From Phlegmacium glaucopus (taxonomy: Eukaryota > Basidiomycota > Agaricomycetes > Agaricales > Cortinariaceae), in contig MU129987.1 in assembly GCA_015039465.1 (NCBI GenBank), positions 135,631 through 199,630 of the forward strand: DNA of 64,000 nt, written 5' to 3'. The notes beneath the pieces were generated by a model, which was not told where the DNA came from, did no database searches, and saw only the letters and a program-made list of their open reading frames with translations. Made by a program: the position numbers and the translations under genes. This document shows positions 35,096 to 45,257 of the stretch, piece after piece (the stretch's first letter is position 1; every line of letters starts with the position of its first letter).

Positions 35096-36385
35096 ATGGC
35101 TCCGCGACTCGGAATTACACACTTCCGTCTCCCAGATATCGTACCTGGAGAAGAGTGGCCATTCTCATGCCCTACACATTCTCTGGCCGCGAAAGCGAAT
35201 ACAGAAAGCTTACGATGGCTCAAGAGCTTTGGCCAGCATAGCGAAAGAGCTCTGCTGAATTTTTCGCGGTACAGGATCGATGTCCTTGTATCATGGTCGT
35301 ATCGGCATTCCGGTCCTGATCACTACCAGCTGTGTTCAGATTTAATGTATTTGTACTGGCTGATCGACGACATCACGGATAAGCAGACGACAGAGGCCGC
35401 TCTAAGGGAAGCAGATCATATGAAGATAGCCTTGGCGTAGGTCCAATGTTTCCATCTTGACATATCGACTCAGTTCCTTTGCAGAGACCCGTTTGCACCA
35501 CCACCACAAAATGAAGCAGTTCTAGGAAAAGCAGTGCGAAGGTTAGTAAAACGTTGATGTCAAATTTCACTATGCCAACTACCAACAGCTTCTGGGGCAC
35601 GGTCCTCACAAAACTTAACCCTCCTCCGCAATCGAAGGCCCGGTTTATCAAAAATTTCACGTCATACATAAATTCACTGCCAGAAGAAGCTGAGGATCGG
35701 CAGACTGGGCGCCTTCGGAACATTGAAGAGCATTTCCATCTCCGTCGCCGAACCGGAGGTCTTTTGCCTTCGTTTGATTTTATATACATGCCTTTCGAGC
35801 TTCCAGACGCGATCGCAGACCACCCACACATCAACAGAATGACGCTTGCAGTAGGAGACCTAGTTATTACCGCGAATGTGAGTCGGCAGGAGCAAGTGCC
35901 CCTTTCTTCACTGACCGAATTTCATTATGAAGGATATTTATTCCTGGAACGTCGAACAAGCCGGAGGTCAAATGACTGTCGCGCACAATATAGTCGACGT
36001 CGTTAAGCGGGAAAAAGGACTCGACATGCAAGGAGCTTTCGATTTTGTAGAAGGGATGTACTTGGACATCCAAAAAGGTCTTTTAGACGATTTGAAGAAT
36101 ATACCAACCTTTGAAGGGCCTGAAAACAAAGTCCTGAAGTTCTACGTCGAGGGACTGGTGGAATGGGTTCAAGGGAATGTCGAGTTTTCGTTGGCGAGCG
36201 GCCGTTACTTCAGGGACTTAATGGGAGACGCCGACATACGGAAGACAAGGTTGGTAGCCATCTACCCTCCAAAACGCTCCTTGTTGGGTCTTTGGGCCAT
36301 GCTGCAGGCCTATTTTGCTTTCTTTATGGCTTGGTTAATGTATATGATCCAGCGCTACATTCTTCTCCGTTACAAACAGCTTTAA
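35096..36385 (+). CDS. Sesquiterpene synthase (class I, DDxxD/NSE), C-terminal hydrophobic extension
   Basis: Four exons encode a roughly 380-residue basidiomycete sesquiterpene synthase. The N-terminal part has ITHFRLPDIVPGEEWPFSC; the Asp-rich motif is LYWLIDDITDKQT (D-D-x-x-D). The metal-binding triad reads NDIYSWNVEQ (N-x3-S-x3-E), assembled across a 54-bp intron. The Arg-Tyr pair is SGRYF. Each intron keeps frame. It would cyclise farnesyl diphosphate in the cytosol with Mg2+. Where most family members stop soon after the RYF region, this frame continues through IYPPKRS into about 26 hydrophobic residues (LLGLWAMLQAYFAFFMAWLM...) and a short basic tail, which could be a C-terminal membrane anchor. 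Upstream TATA is present. Product cannot be predicted. Confidence 0.9.
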
Positions 36386-37759
36386 GTAGAACTCCGCCTA
36401 TCCAAGTAGTATAGCTTTAGATGAAAAGGACTGGCTTGATAGTTATTGCCTGTCAGATTGTCGTAACAGGGAGCGTTGAGACAAAGATTTCATACACGGC
36501 GGACGAGGCTTGGGAAGAAATGCTAAAGTCCAACAATCCCTGATCCAAAAGAACATCAATCATCTCCAAAGCCAGGCGAAACGCTAGTTACGCCACAAAA
36601 TTTGAATGAGAAAAGGGGTTAACCATTTAATCTCGGCCACCCCAGCGGTCGATCTTGTGCGCAGGTCATGGCCCACGCCCGCTGAACGGTATTTGTGTTA
36701 TTGGCCGTTTGCAATGAAGTTGCGGTGGTCACATTACGTGACACGTAGGCGATCTTCCGCCATCCAAAGTTCCGAATGAATTATCTTGGGGATTACTGCG
36801 CGTAGAACAATAGAATTTGTGTGCCGAAATGGTCTTGATGAGCAGATGTGCGCCGAGCTTGAACCATACAATTTGGTAAAGATTTGATAGTGCCCGAAAA
36901 TATGGCCCGCATACCATTTGCATAGCATGCCAATTCTTTCAGAGAACAGATATTCGGTACCCTAATAAGTGCACCCCATGCTGTGGAAATTCTTGTTCGC
37001 TACGCTCAAAGTTACCGCATTTCTCAGATGTGGCTAAAAAAACAAATTTCTGTCACGCACTGTCCAAAACGATGTAGTCACGCCTTATAATGTTGTCACG
37101 AATGCGACACCCGTCACAGCCGTAGAGATCCAATGCGGCAACTTTGATTCTTACCACCACAGTAACTTGCGTGGACAGATTGTAGTTTCGAAGATGGGGC
37201 CTCGTGTGGGAAGTTGTGTCAAAAATTGCCCATGGGGAAAGACTCCGAAAGAGACCTGAAGTCGTGACACCGAAACCCGTCACTCTCAGACTCTAGAACA
37301 AGAATTCGATAATTCAAGCTCCACAACATGAACATTTACCAAATTTTCAGGGGGAGCACTTGATAGAATACCAAGGAACTGTTCTCTGAAATAATTGTAT
37401 TTTTCTACCCTGTCATTGTCAGATGTTCATGTCATTTCCGGGCACTATTAATTCTTTACCAAATCAGCTCAGACACAACATCTCCTCATCATGATCACGA
37501 CAATTCCGGAATTCTTTTATTGCTCCACACTGGCAGCTCCTCATCTTTGGAGCGGGAGATTGCCCTCGTATCACGATTCAGACTCCACCGTGGCTAACTT
37601 CGTTGCAAATATCTCACGAAGGTCCCGAAGTTAATATGCCACGAACCCTCACCGCGGAAACTGTATGAGCAGACTCTCTCAACGCCTGACTTGACAGTTA
37701 TCAAGTTAATATGGAAATGTACATGCACAAGTATATAATTTTTTGCGAACCCCCCCTTT
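36386..37759. other. Intergenic, no supported gene
   Basis: 1.37 kb between the converging synthase (plus) and the P450 B2 pseudogene (minus). Overlapping short frames at 36729-36928 and 37053-37283 have no recognisable domain. Confidence 0.45.
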
Positions 37760-40009
37760 CTAACGGGTATATTTGCTGAGAGAATACGAAGCATTGATCA
37801 TTTCAGCCCGCTTGACATCTCGCACTTTCACATCACAAACGAAGGACTTGGGTGCCGGCTCTAGTCCAGGCTAGAAGGGCCAAAATTCATTAAAACAGAT
37901 ACTGGAATAGTATGGGACGTAAGTACCTCCAAATACCAGTTCTTCACCAAGTCAAAGGGCTCGGCTCCGCTCAAAAGGACTAAAATTAAATGCCCATACA
38001 AGTTTCATAGCATTCAAAGCCTGAAAATTTGGGTTAGTCGTAGAAGAAAGGAATCCAATTATTGACTGCTTGCGGTTATGCGACGGCTCATCCTTTCACC
38101 GGGGAAAATTAGATATCATTCAAAGATATTTCCATATTTCTATTATGTAAAAGAATAGAACTCATTCACTCTGCCCACCCCAGATTCAAAGTTGTCTCGG
38201 AAATTCGCAATATCCGCCCCAGGTTTAGTCCCAAAGTTAGCTTCGAGGAAACGCTCTGGTCGGAAGGTCTCTGGTTCTTCATAAAGATCTATCGCAACTG
38301 ACCAGGGTCATGCACTAGAATCCCTGTGATGTGCGTTAAATCAGTGTCAACGGACCGGGCAAGGACTGTTTTACATACACGTATTAATAAAGAGTATAGA
38401 GCCCTTTGGGATGACATAGCCCTCGTACTACGACAGAGGATTAATGTCACTCCTAGGAAAGGGGTCGGCTGACGTACAGGGATATCTTCACTCGTGTGCA
38501 TGAGAGCTCTGAAACAATGGGTCTATTTGATTTCCAAATGGTAAAAAAATTGAAGATTATCAAAAACTTACCTCGTTGACGAAAGCTTGCAAGTATTGAC
38601 AATGTTTCATAGTCTGGCGAATTCGGCATACGACCGGAACCTATGACTGTATTGATTTCATTTTGGATGCGTTTATGGTATTTTGGGTATGACAAGAGAG
38701 CAAGTAGGAAAGAAACTGAGGTTTCTGCGCCTGCATCCATAAGCGTTGCACCAAGGTACCTGGGGGTTGAATTGTTAGGTGTTAGTTTTGGCAGGAGGTA
38801 GAAAGTCAGTGGACGGACGAGATATCACCCGGCTCTTGCTGACGGTCCAGCACCTTCTCAATGTAACATCCCGTACCGCGTCCCATTTTGGCTGTTTGGT
38901 CGCACTCATCCAAATGTGAGTCGTAAAGGAGATCGCGCACCGACTTCATAAGATTCCAGTGAGCTGTCCACTGAAAGGATTGCATTATTAGAAGAAACTC
39001 TGACGGTGGGAGGTTGGAAGACCTTACCGGAGCCAACCAGCGGGCAATATATTTGATCCACGGCTTGATTTCAACAGGAGGAAACCTGGTTGAGTCGTTG
39101 ACCTCATTCACCAACTTAATTTCTTGGGCATACACCTCTGCTTCGCTATCCTTAAAAACTGGGAAGCTCGCTTTCCATACACAAGCGATGCGACCAAGGA
39201 CGCTGATATGAGTGTATAGATCCTGCCAAGGTCAAGTGTCAAAACGTGAACAAAGTTAAGACGATTAAAGCACAAACCTGGGGGGATGTGAGGAGATCGT
39301 GTAAGAGTTGAAGGGATTCAACTTTTTGAGTAGGCAAATGCCTGTCAACTGCTTCTGCTGCGAGGAACACATCTGGAAAGCCTTTCGTGCACAGCGTCAG
39401 ACACCCGTGTCTACGCATAAAGCTCAGACTACATCGCCTACCAAGGAATGGCACCGATTAACTAGCAGGTGAAGACCGTCGGTAGTGAATTGCATAATTG
39501 AACGAGGGCGACCTGCAATCAAGGAACTAGTTTTATCCAGCTGCGGTCTTTAACCGCGGAAGGACTCGAGAGTGCGATCATGGTGCTATTGAAAACCTTG
39601 AGCACGAGTCAACAAAGTGGGTAGAGGTCCTGAGGAAAAAGAATCACCGAAAAGAGGGCCACAGAGTCTCTCGCCCATGATACAAATCTAGGGAGGGGGT
39701 CAAGTTTTTTTTCGTTGATGAAAAGACCTAATTGGGAAGAATGGTTGCTCGTCTCGATTTGGAGCGCTGAGTCATGTGGCATGCCAACTTTGAGGTCACT
39801 TATAAACTAACAGAGACCTGGTGCAAAGATCGCGATTGATAAATCAAAGAAACAAAGCTTGACCCGACAAGGTTTTCTAAACCAGCCGTAACTACTGCAC
39901 TGACTGTAGGTGGATATTTCCGATAATTGTTTGGCGACCCAGGCGGCAAATGCCGTTCTTGCTCTCCAGTACCCCAAAGAGCCAGGGTAAGCAACCGGAT
40001 GGGATCCAT
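37760..40009 (-). pseudogene. Cytochrome P450 (family B, copy 2), degenerate
   Basis: Closely follows P450 B1 from a start at 40,009 to a C-terminus ending MINASYSLSKYTR with TAG at 37,760-37,762. It is broken. The N-terminal hinge (PPGSP then GRQTIIGNIHL) needs a frame change. In the I-helix exon ETSVSFLLALLSYPK lacks the QAFV-type residues kept in copy 3. An extra base changes LSYLQAFVNEV to a shifted LSILASFRQR. The heme loop reads FRDNFESGVGR then PGERM, losing both the LFGAGR form and the axial Cys. It is the full-length member of the tandem duplication (unit 1 starts at 38,298), and its 3' part outside the unit is unique. Confidence 0.82.
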
Positions 40010-40223
40010 GAGATGAGTACTTGAGCTCTGGATCTGAGTACTGACCGAATTTTACTAGGACAATCGTCGCTCGATACATTCATCTAGGGCAGGTCATCCC
40101 GATCTGACAGGACACTCTTATCTCCTGGCTCTGTCTGATTGTTCCAGAAGACTTCTCTTATCAGACCCCTCAGTAATATAAAAACGGAGTTGCGTCCGCA
40201 AATGCAAATGCGATAAGGAAATC
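40010..40223. promoter_or_regulatory. Divergent P450 B/P450 C promoter (unit 1 copy)
   Basis: About 215 bp between the starts of P450 B2 (minus) and truncated P450 C (plus). It contains TATAAAA at 40177-40183 on the plus side and 'ttgttccagaagacttctcttatcag', repeated upstream of intact P450 C at about 42317-42342 with its own TATAAAA at 42353-42359. The conservation of this block in both units is from the duplication. Confidence 0.55.
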
Positions 40224-40395
40224 ATGACGTCAGCATATCCTTACTTTCCTACTGTCATCCTCGTCCTATTATTCGCTTACGCATTATTCAAACCAAGAGC
40301 CTTGGCAAAAATTAGAGGTCCACCCAGTCCTTCATTCTGGCTGGGTAAGTTATGCATGTAACCAGATTACATCTTGAGTATCAGTGGTATCGCAA
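40224..40395 (+). pseudogene. Truncated P450 C (exon 1 and part of exon 2)
   Basis: Starts ATGACGTCAGCATATCC and encodes MTSAYPYFPTV plus the rest of exon 1, almost identical to the intact gene at 42,400. The following intron has lost about 70 bp relative to the intact gene. Exon 2 then stops being P450 C at the microhomology TATCGCAA, where the sequence switches to an intron of P450 B. It cannot encode a functional enzyme. Confidence 0.9.
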
Positions 40396-42230
40396 CTGAC
40401 CAGGGTCATGCATGATATTCCCTGTGATGTGCCTTAAATCAGTGTCAACGGACCGCGCAAGGACAGCTTTACATACACGTATTCATAAAGAGCATAGAGC
40501 CTTTTGGGATGACATAGCCCTCGTACTACGACAGAGGCATGAGAGCTCTGTAACGATGGGTCTCTATTTAGCAGATCGTTAAATGGTAAAAAAAATTGAA
40601 GATTATCAAAAACTTACCTCGTTGACGAAAGCTTGCAAGTACGACAATGTTTCATAGTCTGGCGAATCCGGCATACGACCGGAACCTATGACTGTATCGA
40701 TTTCGTTTTGGATGTGTTTATGGTATTTTGGGTATGACAAGAGAGCAAGTACAAATGCCTGTAGGAAAGAAACTGAGGTTTCTGCCCCTGCATTCATAAG
40801 CGTTGCACCAAGGTACCTGGAGGTTGAATTATTAGGTATTAGTTTTGGCAGGACGTAGGAAGTGTCAGTAGGCGGACGAGATATCTGTTCGTGATAAACC
40901 CTGCTCTTCCTGGCGGTCCAGCACCTTCTCAATCTAACATCCCGTACCGCGTCCATTTTGATTGCTTGCTCGCACTCATGTTGTGGAGATGATTGCGCAC
41001 CGACTTCATGAGGTCACTGTGTGCCATCCACTGAAAGGATTGTATCATCAGCTACTCTGATGGTGCGTGGATGAAAGGCCTTACCGGAGCCAACCAAAGG
41101 GAATGTATTTGATCCACGGCACGATCTCAAGAGGGGGAAGTTTAGTTGTGTCGCTGACCTCTTTCGCCAATTTAACTGCTTGGGCATATTCCTCTGCTTC
41201 GCTATCTTTAAAAACTGGGAAACATTTTCCATACACAAGGGAGACCAGGGACGCTGTGGTGCGTACGATATGGGTGTATAGATCCTACCAGCGTCCAGTG
41301 TCAAAACGTGAATAAAGTCAAGACGATTAAAGCACACCTCCGGGATTGTGAGGAGATCGTGTAGGAGCTGAAGGGATGCAGTTTCTTGAGTAGGTAAATG
41401 CCTGTCAACTGCTTCTGCCGCGAGGAACATCTGGAAAGCCATTCGGGCGGGGCGCCAGACACCCGTGTCTACAAATAAAGCTCAGACTACATCGTCTATC
41501 AAAGAATGGCACCAGTTAACTCACTCGCACATTCCATAGCCATGTGAAGACCGTCGGTAGTGAATTGCATAATTGAACGAGGGCGACACTGCAGCCAGGG
41601 AATTAGTTTTATCGAGTATGTGTTTGACCGCAGAAGGACTCGAGAGTACGATCATGGTGCTATTGAAAACCTTGGTCTAAATCATACGCGAGTCAACAAA
41701 GTGGGTAGAGGTCCTGAGGAAAAAGAATCACCGAAAAGAAGGCCCTATATTCTGTAGCCCATGATGCAAATCTAGGGAGGTATATGAGGACCCTCGCGAT
41801 TTCAATTAACTACTGCACTGTCAGACTGTAGCCAAGCTGTAGGGAAGCAGGTGGATATTTCCGATAATTGGTTCTGCTTTTGCTGTTTGTGCCGTGGGAA
41901 TATGAATTTGGCCTTCACATGATCTTATGAACAAACAAAGACACGTCCGATCGCGTCGTCGCGTTCTGCCTCCTTCCATCGATGAGCACGTTTAAACACA
42001 TTTTCATCATGCTTCCGGCCCAGTTCAACTCTATAAGTCTTTATGGGAAAGATTGAGGCATGTTGACGCCTAAATTTAAATTGACATCAACTGCCTCACG
42101 TGATTCCCGAGAACGCCAAAGGCTGAGGACCTCTAACCACCAAATCCAGGCTATTAGGTGGTCCAGGCAGCAAACGCCGCTTTTGCCCTCCAAGCCAACT
42201 TAGTCCAAGCCAGCCACCCCAAATGATTGA
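40396..42230 (-). pseudogene. Cytochrome P450 (family B, copy 3), 3'-truncated
   Basis: Second copy of P450 B inside unit 2. The I-helix exon is better preserved than in copy 2 (NAGAETSVSFLQAFVLALL, PKYHKHIQNEIDTVIGSG, LSYLQAFVNEV). The gene ends at the duplication junction at 40,396, so the exons with the PERF region and heme loop are missing. At the 5' end, PIIGNIHLLP (about 41,880) and RLLPGPP (about 42,170) are separated by about 220 bp of unrelated sequence, and several exons between them are eroded. Confidence 0.82.
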
Positions 42231-42633
42231 AAGGGACGATCGTCGATCACCTTTATGCAGACCAGGTCATCCCCATCTGACATGAAAAAGACTCTTATCT
42301 ACTGGCACTATCTGATTGTTCCAGAAGACTTGTCTTATCAGCCTCTCAATATTATAAAAACGCAGTTGCGCATGCAAAAGCAAGTGCGATAACTAAATCA
42401 TGACGTCAGCATACCCTTACTTTCCTGCTGTCGTCCTCGTCCTATTATTCGCTTACGCATTATTCAAACCAAGAGCCTTGGCGAAAATTAGAGGTCCACC
42501 CAGTCCTTCGTTCTGGCTGGGTAAGTTACGCCCATGTAACCAGATTACCATGGTCTTGAACATTCCTAGGACACGAGCTTGAACTGCGAACTCAATCAGA
42601 CGCAGGGGATCTTGAGTATCAGTGGTATCGCAA
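40396..42633. repeat. Tandem duplication, unit 2
   Basis: Contains truncated P450 B3, the divergent promoter and the start of intact P450 C. It ends at TATCGCAA (42626-42633) in exon 2 of P450 C, the ancestral partner of the junction. It is about 140 bp longer than unit 1, largely because of extra sequence at about 41,890-42,120. Confidence 0.88.
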
Positions 42634-44841
42634 ATATGGCGGGGCATTCAAAGTCCTAGGCTGCTTGGGTGTATGTTCTTTCCCAATCTCCAGTCTTTGT
42701 CTCGTTCTCAAACCCGGCCATAAATCAGGAACCGATCTTGTACATTGTTGACCCCAAAGCCCTCCACTATGTCATTCAGGCAGGCGGCTACGATTTCCCC
42801 AAACCACACGATATGACCTTGGAATTGCAAGCTTTGATGGGTCGTGGACTTGCTGCTTCGCCAGGTAAAACATTTAATCTTATATTTGAACCAGCTTAAC
42901 TCACAATGCCAGCTGGAGACATTCATCGACGTCAGAGAAAGGTCATGACTCCTATATTCACTCTCCCACAACTCCGCAGTTACCTTACGGTCTTTCAACG
43001 TCTCTCCAATAAGGCATCTCTCTCTCTCTGATCTTCCTATATCCCCAACTCATATATCTCTTGTAGTTCATTCAGAAACACCTCGATGATACCCAAGGCG
43101 GGAATCAGGATCCCATAAATATAGCATTATGGCTTCCAAATTTAACGTTAGATACCATATCTGAATGTACGTTGACCTATCCTTCTCGATCGTGCAAGGA
43201 AATCACAATTTTAAAGGTGCCTTTCGGTTCAAATGGGGCGCCATCGAAGGTAAAGAGAACGTGCTGACGCCTTTAGCGGCTACGCTTGCGTACGTTTAAT
43301 GATCCTTCCTATCATTTTTATTGAATTAAACTCGTGTATTTGACAGATCCACAGTATACTACCAACCCTCTGAATTTGAAACTGTCTATCGGTCTATTTG
43401 GCGCCACCTGCCAGTGAACATCTTGGACGCCTTACACAGGGTGTATCCTATGAGGGCTTTTCGTGCGGCTTATCCATTCCTATCCAAATCAAAAGCGCTA
43501 GGTCGGGAATTACTGCAGCAGAGGATACTAGAACCGGACGGCAGCCAAGCACGGGATGCACTCAACGTTTTAGGTAAGTTCTTACCATCAGAACTTTGTA
43601 TTTCCCCTTTGGATGCACTCATATTAAAAACACGCCCACCCTCTAGCCCGGGCCAACCAATCAGAAGACCCTACACGGCGTCTTGATGAGGATGAGGTGT
43701 TGTCCCAAATAGCGCAAGTATCTCTTTTTTCGATGGATAGCCCAACCTTGTCACTGATTTCAGATGCTTTTAGGACCCTTATCTTTGCTGGACATGAAAC
43801 TACAGCGGCGACCATGACATGGTTATTATATGAACTCTCTCGACATCCAGACCAACAGCGTAGGCTACGCGAAGAGATTAAAGAAGCACGCAACAAACGT
43901 GGACCTGGAAACGCCTTGCAATTAGAAGATCTCGATATTCTTCCTTTCTTCAATGCTCTTATTAAGGTAAGCTCCATGATGAAAGCCCGTTATCCTACTG
44001 AATGGGCATTCAAGGAAACGCTGCGTTTACATACTATTACGATTTGCTTACCGCGGGAAGCTGGTAAAGACGATGCCATACCACTTTCCGAATCCATCAT
44101 GTCCAAAAGTGGTGAATATATCCAAGAAGTTCATGTCAAGAAAGGACAGAGGATCATTCTGCAGGTTTCTGCTTACCAACGGTTTGGCTTCAGAACTTTC
44201 ATTGTCTACTTGCTTCCTTATTCTACTACATAGACTGCCTGAGGTCTGGGGAGAAGATGCGGACTTGTGGAACCCTGAAAGATTCCTAGATTCAAAGGAT
44301 GATTCAAAGAACAAACTCGGGTTGATTGGCAATCTGTAAGCATTTGATATAGCTTTGCCAGGTGGATTTTCTTTGAGACACATTATATTCCCTATAGTCT
44401 GACATTCAGTGAGCTATGTTAATCAGTGATGGGATAAAACTAAAACAATTCTTGGTAGGTGGAGGAATCAGGGGTTGTATAGGGTAAGTAACTACGATCC
44501 CTAGACGTTTCTAAGCTAATCATAGCACCGCAGCTGGCGCTTCGCGTAAGTAACTTCTCTTTACTTCGTTCAGGAACTCATAGTGATTCCTTGGGGGGCA
44601 GCGTCTTACAAATCCAAGGAGTCATAGCCGAACTGATCCAGAAGCTCGAGTTCTCCCTCCCTGTGGAACCCATTGATATCGTTGGGGCACCTATAGGACT
44701 CACCGGTGTGTTCTTTTATATCCCTCATCGAGTTTATCCTCACCATTCACGAACACAGACGTAACTCCAATGATACGTGGACAGCCGGAAAAGGGTACCA
44801 GCCAGCTGCCGCTGCGAGTAACAGCTGTTCAGGATGATTAG
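42400..44841 (+). CDS. Cytochrome P450 (family C, intact)
   Basis: A P450 of a different family from A and B. Anchor AYPYFPAVVLVLLFAYALF, then RGPPSPSFWLG. About a dozen short introns separate YRKYGGAFKVLG; GYDFPKPHDMTLELQ; GRGLAASPGDIHRRQRKVM (C-helix region); WGAIEG; the I-helix FRTLIFAGHETTAATMTWLL with canonical AGxETT; FKETLRLH (ExxR); VWGEDADLWNPERF; and the heme loop FSGGIRGCIGWRFA, assembled across two introns and matching FxxGxRxCxG-WRFA. The end is RVTAVQDD with TAG at 44,839-44,841. It looks functional. WRFA after the Cys loop is common in basidiomycete CYP5150-like and related enzymes, but the family is not assigned. Confidence 0.88.
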
Positions 44842-45257
44842 GCGCTTCTTTGCATCGTATGGCCAATGTAACAACAAATTGTATTCCATTCTTTTCACGT
44901 GTAATAAAAAAATGTCAGTCCTCTATGCAATGGATCTGCCCGTGAAAGAGACCGAGTTATGATATGTCTCCGTATACCAAGACGAGATTTAAAGCCTAAG
45001 GCCTAAGGAGTTATGCATTGGTTATCGGGCGAATGGTTAAGAGGGGGTAGGTTGGCAGGCATGAGGCCTGCTTATTGACGCTGTCGTAGGAAGAACTCGC
45101 TAAGCGTATAGCAAGAGTTCAGTACCACCCAATTCTGATGATTCATTTTCTTCATATATGAAAAATGACGGAACACGATAACACTATATTGGTAGGAAGT
45201 ACAAAATTACAAGTTACAATCAGAATTTCATCGCCTTACACTATCTCAACAAGACAC
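44842..45257. other. Intergenic, no supported gene
   Basis: Short gap between convergent P450 C (plus) and P450 A3 (minus). Contains 'gcctaaggcctaagg' near 44,995. No gene. Confidence 0.45.

Larger units (their letters stand above)
38298..40395. repeat. Tandem duplication, unit 1
   Basis: Contains most of the P450 B2 pseudogene, the divergent promoter and the first exon of a P450 C gene. It ends at TATCGCAA (40388-40395), the junction with unit 2. It matches 40396-42633 at high similarity, allowing indels. Confidence 0.88.

Noticed and set aside
40606..42230. A functional third family B P450
   Set aside because: The gene ends at the duplication junction before the heme-binding exon, so it cannot encode a working enzyme despite a good I-helix exon.
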